DNA of 64,000 bases from Kitasatospora sp. A2-31. Lineage in GTDB: Bacteria; Actinomycetota; Actinomycetes; Streptomycetales; Streptomycetaceae. Location: positions 65,278 to 129,277 of the forward strand of contig NZ_JAKNTA010000006.1 of NCBI RefSeq assembly GCF_022288725.1. Reading direction: 5' to 3'. Below the pieces are notes generated by a model. The model made no database searches. It saw nothing but the letters and a program-made list of their open reading frames with translations, and had not been told where the DNA came from. Positions 60,202-64,000 of this stretch are shown here, in pieces (within the stretch, counting starts at the first letter, position 1; every line of letters begins with the position of its first letter). A program made the translations under genes and the position numbers.

Positions 60202-62649
60202 TCAGCAGGCCCCGAGGTCGCTCCAGACTCCCCAGGCTCCGCTGAGCGAGGGGTCCTCACCCTTGGTCCACCACTTGTTCTGGTAGTAGTGGCCCTTCCA
60301 CGACACCTTGGTGGTGGTCGCGTAGGTGGTGGCCGCGTCCCAGCTCGGAGCGCCGGCGCAGCCGGCCGGGGTGGTCGGCGGGGTGGTGGGCGGTGTCGTC
60401 GGCGGGGTGGTGGGCGGGGTCGTCGGCGGCGTCGTCGGCGGCGTCGTCGGCGGGGTGGTGGGCGGCGTGCTCCCGTCCACCGCGCCGCGCGTCAGATCGC
60501 CCTTCAGGCCGTACAGCGTGCCGCCGACGTTGACCGTCCAGTTCGACGGCGTCGACACCGGCAGGTAGTAGACGAAGTCCATGTCGATCGACGCGCCCGG
60601 CGCCAGCGACTGCCAGCCCGGCAGCTTCACCGACACCCGGTTGTAGGTGCCCTTGAGACCGCCCACGTTGCCCGGCCCGGGGTTGTCCTGCTTGATGACG
60701 GTGAGGCCGAAGCCGGACTGGTCCTTGGCGTTGCCCGGGGCCGAGTTGCCGTAGTCGAACTGGAACTCGGTGCCGCCCGGCAGAGTCAGCGTCGAGTTGT
60801 TGACGATGTGGATCTTCGGGTTGATCGGGTAGTTCGAGTCGCCCAGCGCGAAGTTGGTGAACGACACGTCGACCGGCAGGGTCTGCTGCGGCAGCGCCGT
60901 GGTCGACCGGACGGCGCCGTACGGCGCGGCCGCCTTGAACTTGTCGTACATCACCGAGGTCAGCGTCGAGCCCGGCACGTACTGGCCCTTGCCGCCGTTG
61001 GCGGCCGCGTCCCACCTGTAGTCGCCCGCCAGCTCCCAGATCATCGCACCGCCGGCGCCCCGGTCGACGATGTAGTCCGCCTTGGCGGCCACCGACTGCT
61101 CGTCCTCGGTGGAGAGGAACACCTTCTTGGTGTCGTTCCACAACCACGGCGCCACCAGGGCGGAGCTGTAGTTGCGGGTGTAGGTGCCCTGCAGTGCGGT
61201 GTCCGTCACGCCGTACTTGGCGAGGTAGTCGGGCACGACGCCCTTCTCCAGGTTCTTGGCGTGCCACATCGGGTTCGACCCGGCCGGGGACTCCTTGCCC
61301 GCGTCGTCCTTGTCGTTCCAGATGTTGTCGATGCCGACCGCGCCGTCACCGCAGGTGGTCAGGCCGGAGCCGACCGGACAGGTGTTGGTGGACGCGGTGC
61401 CCCAGAGGCCGTTGGTGCCGCCGGTGACGTTCTTGAACCCGCGGGTGTAGTACGGCAGACCGACGTTGATCCGGCCGCCCGGCATCGCACCGCGGAAGTA
61501 GTGGTACGACCAGTCCGCGTTCAGGTAGCCGATCCCGCCGTACTGCGCGGTGCCGTAGACGTTGGCCGCCGCCAGCTCGCCGTCCTTGCCGTCGTCGAAC
61601 AGCGAGGCGTTCGGGCCGACGTACTTGTTCCAGGCGCCGTGCAGGTCGTACGACATGATGTTGACGTAGTCCAGGTACTGCGCGACCTGGAAGGTCTCCA
61701 TCCCGCGCAGCAGGTAGCCGGACGACGGGGCCGCGACCGAGAGCAGGTAGTGCCTGCCGTCGGCGGCCCCGGCCCGGTCCAGCTTCTCGCGCAGCGTCTT
61801 CATCAGCGCCGCGTAGCCCTTGGCCAGCGAGCCGCGCTTGCCGTTGGCGAGCTGCCAGTCCAGCGGGTTGCCGGCGTCCTTCATCGAGGTCGGGTACTCG
61901 TAGTCGATGTCGACGCCGTTGAAGCCGTACTTCTTGATGAAGTCGACCGCCGAGGTGGCGAAGGTGTCGATGCCGGCCTGGTTGACGCTGCCGTCCGGGT
62001 TGACGGTCATCGAGTAGAAGCCGCCGGAGTTGACGCGCTTGCCGTCGTCGCCGAAGTACCCGCCCGTCTCGGTCCAACCGCCCACCGAGATCATGGTCTT
62101 GACGTTCGGGTACTGCTTCTTGAACTTCGTCAGCAGGTTGAAGTGGCCCTTGTAGGGCAGCGACGGGTCCAGCTCGGCGCCGGGCACCCCCGGGAACGAG
62201 ATGCCGGTGGCCTCGTTCTTGTCGTTGTCGGTGCCGACGGAGATCCTGTTGTCGCCGCCGACGTGCCCGAACGCGTAGTTGAGGTGGGTGACCTTGTCCC
62301 AGGGGACGTCGCTCACCAGGTAGGGCGGGGTGCCGTCCTTGCCGGTCCGCCAGCCGGTGAAGTAGCCGATGATGCGGCGCTGGTGGTCGGCGCCCATCTT
62401 CTCGCGGCCGGCGCTGTCGTAGACGCTGCAGTACGGGACGTCGACCCCGGGGGTCTGGTACAGCCCGTCGGGGCGACAGGCCGCGTTGTCGACGGCGGCG
62501 GACGCCTGCGAGGGCGCGGCGCCCAGCGTCGCCATCAGCAGGCCGGCCAGGCCGGCGGCCGCCAGCGAGGCCAGGCCGGCGCGGGCGGCCGGGCTCGTGG
62601 AGCGGCGGTCGGCGGGGGGACGCCGCGTCGCCGTGCTTCGGATCAACAC
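60202..62649 (-). CDS. Secreted chitinase, GH18 with two carbohydrate-binding regions
   Basis: An 815-residue secreted endo- or exochitinase. Signal peptide with Tat-like RRPPADRR and a hydrophobic stretch (to about residue 50); GH18 barrel with IIGYFTGWRTG, ISVGGWTETGG, catalytic GVDIDYEYP (proton donor Glu251), NIMSYDLHGAW and GAMIWELAGDY. An Ig/CBM-like beta domain follows (LPVDVSFTNFALG to VNVGG), then a TPPT linker repeat (DNA about 60382-60470) and a C-terminal CBM5/12 chitin-binding domain (SWDAATTYATTTKVSWKGHYY, WWTKGEDP). The GTG at 62649 has GGAGG 7 bases upstream. The DasR-like repeats in front suggest control by N-acetylglucosamine. Confidence 0.94.
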   Translation of the reverse strand: MLIRSTATRRPPADRRSTSPAARAGLASLAAAGLAGLLMATLGAAPSQASAAVDNAACRPDGLYQTPGVDVPYCSVYDSAGREKMGADHQRRIIGYFTGWRTGKDGTPPYLVSDVPWDKVTHLNYAFGHVGGDNRISVGTDNDKNEATGISFPGVPGAELDPSLPYKGHFNLLTKFKKQYPNVKTMISVGGWTETGGYFGDDGKRVNSGGFYSMTVNPDGSVNQAGIDTFATSAVDFIKKYGFNGVDIDYEYPTSMKDAGNPLDWQLANGKRGSLAKGYAALMKTLREKLDRAGAADGRHYLLSVAAPSSGYLLRGMETFQVAQYLDYVNIMSYDLHGAWNKYVGPNASLFDDGKDGELAAANVYGTAQYGGIGYLNADWSYHYFRGAMPGGRINVGLPYYTRGFKNVTGGTNGLWGTASTNTCPVGSGLTTCGDGAVGIDNIWNDKDDAGKESPAGSNPMWHAKNLEKGVVPDYLAKYGVTDTALQGTYTRNYSSALVAPWLWNDTKKVFLSTEDEQSVAAKADYIVDRGAGGAMIWELAGDYRWDAAANGGKGQYVPGSTLTSVMYDKFKAAAPYGAVRSTTALPQQTLPVDVSFTNFALGDSNYPINPKIHIVNNSTLTLPGGTEFQFDYGNSAPGNAKDQSGFGLTVIKQDNPGPGNVGGLKGTYNRVSVKLPGWQSLAPGASIDMDFVYYLPVSTPSNWTVNVGGTLYGLKGDLTRGAVDGSTPPTTPPTTPPTTPPTTPPTTPPTTPPTTPPTTPAGCAGAPSWDAATTYATTTKVSWKGHYYQNKWWTKGEDPSLSGAWGVWSDLGAC
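60382..60470 (-). repeat. Threonine-proline linker repeat of the chitinase
   Basis: A 12-base in-frame unit coding for TPPT is repeated about seven times between the middle domain and the chitin-binding domain. Confidence 0.85.
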
Positions 62650-62732
62650 TCGGTCCTCCGGGAGAGAGTGTCGGCGCGTGCCTGTGGGGGAGCACGCACG
62701 TGGGGGAATGCAGAATTGGCGCCGAACGTATG

Positions 62733-62767
62733 TGGTCTGAACCACATAGGTCAATAGGTCTGTACCA
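62733..62767 (-). promoter_or_regulatory. Chitinase direct repeats (DasR-like sites)
   Basis: TGGTCTGAACCA (62733-62744) and AGGTCTGTACCA (62756-62767) start 23 bases apart, 84 to 118 bases before the chitinase start. They match the TGGTCTAGACCA boxes of Streptomyces chitinase promoters, bound by DasR, with two and three differences. Confidence 0.7.
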
Positions 62768-62866
62768 ATTGATCGTCAGTTTCCTCCCGGCGAGGCCGTG
62801 ACCGATCCTCGCGCCGATCGTTCACCGACCGGGGACGGGCGCACACCAGCCCGAAGGGGGACGACC

Positions 62867-63586
62867 ATGACGATCAAGTACACGCGTGAACTGCTCGCGG
62901 CCACCGCGGCGACGGCGGCCTCGCTCGACGAGATGCTCACCGCCCTCGGCAAGGAGCCGAACAAGGACCGGCGCAAGTACCTGCGCCGCAAGCTGACCGA
63001 GTACGCGATCGACACGTCGCACTTCCGGCGCACTGGCAGCGTCTACACCCGCGAGGTCCTCACGGAAGCGGTCTCCGCCTGCCAGAGCGTCGCCGGCGTC
63101 GTTCGGTACCTCAACCAGCGCCAGGCCGGTGGCACCCAGGCTCACATCGGCCGCCGGATCAAGGCGCTGGGCATCGACATCTCGCACTTCACCGGGCAGG
63201 CGCACAGCCGCGGCAAGCCGGGCCCCACCCGCATTCCGGCCGAACGGCTCCTCACCCGCCGCCCGTGGGACGCCAAACGGCTGCCGGGCGGGCGGATCCG
63301 GCGGGCCCTGACGGAACTCGGTCGACCCGAGCTGTGCGAGGGCTGCGGCACCGGCCCCGAGTGGCAAGGGCGTCGGCTGACCCTGGAGGTCGATCACATC
63401 AGCGGGGACTGGTCCGACAACCGCCCCTGCAACCTCCGGCTGCTCTGCCCGAACTGCCACGCCGTCACCGAGACTTACTGCGGCCGCAACAGGAGCAGGC
63501 GGCGCGAGCCGGCCCTGGAGGTCGGCCAGGGCGACGCCCCCCCTCGAAATGGCGGTGTCCGCGCCCGGGACAAGCCCCTAGACTGA
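62867..63586 (+). CDS. HNH endonuclease with duplicated N-terminal module
   Basis: A 239-residue protein. The C-terminal part is an HNH nuclease: CEGCGTGPEW, LEVDHISGDWSDNRPCNLRLLCPNCHAVT, with two CxxC pairs for zinc, the catalytic His in VDHI, Asn in CNLR and the last His. The N-terminal 120 residues contain two copies of one module: KYTRELL ending IDTSHF and VYTREVL ending IDISHF, about 55 residues each, likely DNA-binding. Free-standing HNH genes like this occur in actinophages and chromosomes. ATG 62867 has AAGGGGG upstream. It lies 7 bases before a tRNA gene, a site often used by integrating elements. Confidence 0.87.
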   Translation: MTIKYTRELLAATAATAASLDEMLTALGKEPNKDRRKYLRRKLTEYAIDTSHFRRTGSVYTREVLTEAVSACQSVAGVVRYLNQRQAGGTQAHIGRRIKALGIDISHFTGQAHSRGKPGPTRIPAERLLTRRPWDAKRLPGGRIRRALTELGRPELCEGCGTGPEWQGRRLTLEVDHISGDWSDNRPCNLRLLCPNCHAVTETYCGRNRSRRREPALEVGQGDAPPRNGGVRARDKPLD

Positions 63587-63593
63587 AGGCCAT

Positions 63594-63676
63594 GCGGCCT
63601 TGGCGAAATGGCAGCCGCGCGGGTTTTAGGTGCCCGTGGGAGAAATCCCGTGAGGGTTCGAATCCCTCAGGCCGCA
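63594..63676 (+). tRNA. tRNA-Leu (anticodon TAG)
   Basis: An 83-base class II tRNA: acceptor GCGGCCT/AGGCCGC, anticodon stem CGGGT/GCCCG with loop TTTAGGT giving TAG (reads CTA), long variable arm TGGGA-GAAA-TCCCG, T loop TTCGAAT, discriminator A. CCA is not encoded. CTA is a rare leucine codon in such GC-rich genomes. Confidence 0.96.
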
Positions 63677-63690
63677 CGAGCCTTTGAATC

Positions 63691-63727
63691 GAAGGCCCGC
63701 TCGAAGAAGATCTTCGAGCGGGCCTTC
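63691..63727. terminator. Shared terminator of tRNA-Leu and rdgB
   Basis: A perfect 17-base stem (63691-63707 with 63711-63727) around AGA separates the tRNA from the convergent rdgB. Confidence 0.88.
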
Positions 63728-63744
63728 GGCTGCCAGAGGCTGCC

Positions 63745-64000
63745 TCAGCCCAGCAGGTCCTTCACCACCGGGGCCAGGGCGCGGAAGGCCTGGCCGCGGT
63801 GGCTGATGGCGTTCTTCTCCGCCGGGGTCAGCTCGGCGCAGGTGCGGGTCTCGCCGAGGGGCTGGAGGATCGGGTCGTAGCCGAAGCCGCCGTCGCCGGA
63901 CGGCGCGGTGCGCAGGGTGCCGAGGAGGCGGCCCTCGACGACGCGCTCGGTGCCGTCGGGCAGGGCGAGGGCGGCCGCGCAGAAGAAGTGGGCGCCGCGG
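63745..64000 (-). CDS. rdgB: Non-canonical purine NTP pyrophosphatase, C-terminal part (truncated by window)
   Basis: The last 84 codons of a RdgB/HAM1-family enzyme that hydrolyses ITP, dITP and XTP to keep them out of DNA and RNA. Reading the minus strand gives the conserved GGFGYDPI, the ELTPAEKNAISHRGQAFRAL motif and the stop at 63745-63747. The N-terminal half with the SxNxxK phosphate loop lies outside. In streptomycetes this gene usually follows rph (RNase PH), which would be beyond the window edge. Confidence 0.93.
   Translation of the reverse strand, partial: RGAHFFCAAALALPDGTERVVEGRLLGTLRTAPSGDGGFGYDPILQPLGETRTCAELTPAEKNAISHRGQAFRALAPVVKDLLG

Overview
The window is very GC-rich actinobacterial chromosome. 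Its gene content (a cslA-glxA-GH6 locus, DUF5753/DUF397 regulators, a GPP34 protein, a Scy-like coiled coil, class A penicillin-binding proteins, DasR-like chitinase boxes) points to Streptomyces, Kitasatospora or a close relative. Neither the species nor the replicon arm can be fixed from the sequence. Most genes start at GTG or ATG after a GGAGG-type site, and many neighbours overlap by ATGA or GTGA.

Layout: 1-2700 is the end of an oligopeptide ABC importer (permease tail plus a fused two-domain ATPase). 2838-5049 holds two identical tRNA-Lys(CTT) genes around a GPP34 gene and a hydrolase gene. 5276-11700 has a class A PBP, an EamA exporter overlapping the end of lepB, chorismate mutase and OsmC. 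12081-18365 has a PAS-GGDEF-EAL protein, a luciferase-like oxidoreductase, a DedA-like protein and a Tat-type polysaccharide deacetylase lipoprotein. 18452-24359 is a livKGFHM-hydrolase operon on the minus strand, facing away from a two-subunit CoA transferase (24780-26266).

26863-37035 is a glycan region: cslA, glxA, a convergent GH6 lipoprotein, then ung, ltrA, a HAD phosphatase and an AA10 LPMO with a sortase-type anchor. 37204-41929 holds an oxidoreductase, a Phd/PIN toxin-antitoxin pair, DUF6412-yidC, a CDP-alcohol phosphotransferase and an LppU/SCO3897-type protein. 42111-45513 is the most unusual part: a complete Ser/Thr kinase fused to a Scy-like coiled coil, followed by a divergent XRE-DUF397 / ATPase-small membrane protein module around a striking nested palindrome.

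45583-53736 contains an MFS pump with its TetR regulator, an adenosine-deaminase family enzyme, a DUF445 protein and an ABC exporter operon. 53965-64000 has a second class A PBP that looks leaderless, a winged-helix protein, a stand-alone GroES-like protein, DUF3618, Bcp, a lipoprotein, a large GH18 chitinase, an HNH endonuclease with a duplicated N-terminal module next to tRNA-Leu(TAG), and the end of rdgB.

Together the window is rich in hyphal envelope functions: glycan synthesis, oxidation and cleavage, peptidoglycan synthesis, membrane insertion, signal peptide removal and chitin use. The kinase-coiled-coil fusion is the best candidate for an undescribed component. All functional statements rest on motif recognition from reading the sequence; no database search was run.
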